Source: Gonocerus acuteangulatus
Taxonomy: Eukaryota; Arthropoda; Insecta; Hemiptera; Coreidae
NCBI GenBank assembly: GCA_946811695.1
Contig: OX328125.1
Location: 95,858,760-95,922,759 of the forward strand
DNA length: 64,000 bases
Direction: 5' to 3'
Numbering within the stretch: position 1 is the stretch's first letter; every line of letters begins with the position of its first letter. Below the pieces are notes generated by a model. The model saw only the letters and a program-made list of their open reading frames with translations. It was not told the origin of the DNA and did no database searches. A program made the position numbers and the translations under genes. Shown here piece by piece: positions 63,988 to 64,000 of the stretch.

Positions 63988-64000
63988 TAGCTGTTCCCAG
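63986..64000 (-). mobile_element. Helitron 3' terminus, entering from the right edge
   Basis: The minus strand reads CTGGGAACAGCTAG followed by TATATA. CAGCTAG before T matches the Helitron end at 31006-31012. Only the last 15 bases are in the window; the hairpin would lie outside. Confidence 0.5.

Noticed and set aside
1..64000. CRISPR arrays, bacterial operons or phage
   Set aside because: No regularly spaced identical repeats with unique spacers; the window has eukaryotic introns and transposons throughout.

Overview
The window looks like AT-rich nuclear DNA of an arthropod, most likely an insect. It has spliced genes with GT-AG introns, long poly(A)/poly(T) and (TA)n tracts, 5S- and tRNA-derived SINEs, and a mixed set of insect-type transposable elements (I-, R1-, Jockey- and CR1/L2-like LINEs, Penelope-like elements, Tc1, pogo/Tigger, piggyBac, hAT-like MITEs, Helitrons). 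I cannot name the species. No prokaryotic genes, CRISPR arrays or functional rRNA/tRNA genes were seen.

Two host genes are supported. (1) At 16330-21432 (+) there is a 1700-codon uninterrupted reading frame for a UBR1/UBR2-type N-recognin E3 ubiquitin ligase. It has a UBR box, a weak ClpS-like region, a RING-H2 domain and the conserved C-terminal domain. A 3' splice-site sequence lies just before its start codon. (2) At 33108-52840 (-) there are 18 exons of a formin of the INF2/insect Form3 type. I joined them by GT-AG sites and reading phase; they total 4659 bp, which is exactly 1552 codons plus stop. They cover the end of the DID, a proline-rich FH1, the complete FH2, a WH2/DAD-like segment and a long Ser/Lys/Arg-rich tail. 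The 5' exons lie outside the window or are too short to recognise. The two genes are convergent and separated by about 11.7 kb of repeats.

Layout. 1-4.4 kb: I-like LINE (EN, RT, RNase H) running off the left edge. 4.47-6.08 kb: large palindromic Tc1-family element flanked by TA. 6.1-16.2 kb: fragments of piggyBac, CR1-like LINE, 5S-SINE, Tigger MITE, R1-like LINE, a second I-like LINE and SINEs. 16.3-21.4 kb: UBR gene. 21.5-33 kb: repeats, including an intact 550-bp hammerhead-bearing retroelement with a 14-bp target duplication, a piggyBac remnant, a Penelope GIY-YIG relic, a Helitron and a Jockey 3' end. 33.1-52.8 kb: formin gene, with introns full of MITEs, SINEs and hammerhead-related elements. 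52.8-64 kb: hAT-like MITEs, a 5S pseudogene, minisatellites, a second well-formed hammerhead, a pogo-like transposon, a 2.5-kb TIR element with nested insertions, and a Helitron end at the right edge.

The most interesting signals are: (a) at least four families of hammerhead-ribozyme-like sequences (CUGANGA, helix II, GAAA, then GUC or a variant) in Penelope-like or foldback elements, two with an intact core and a foldable stem I; (b) several SINE families with different heads (5S rRNA, different tRNA-like heads) that share one 3' tail able to form a hairpin, with a CR1-like LINE beside one tail copy; (c) a Tc1 element rearranged into a near-palindrome; (d) a UBR1/2 paralogue with no introns in its coding region and a remodelled UBR box.
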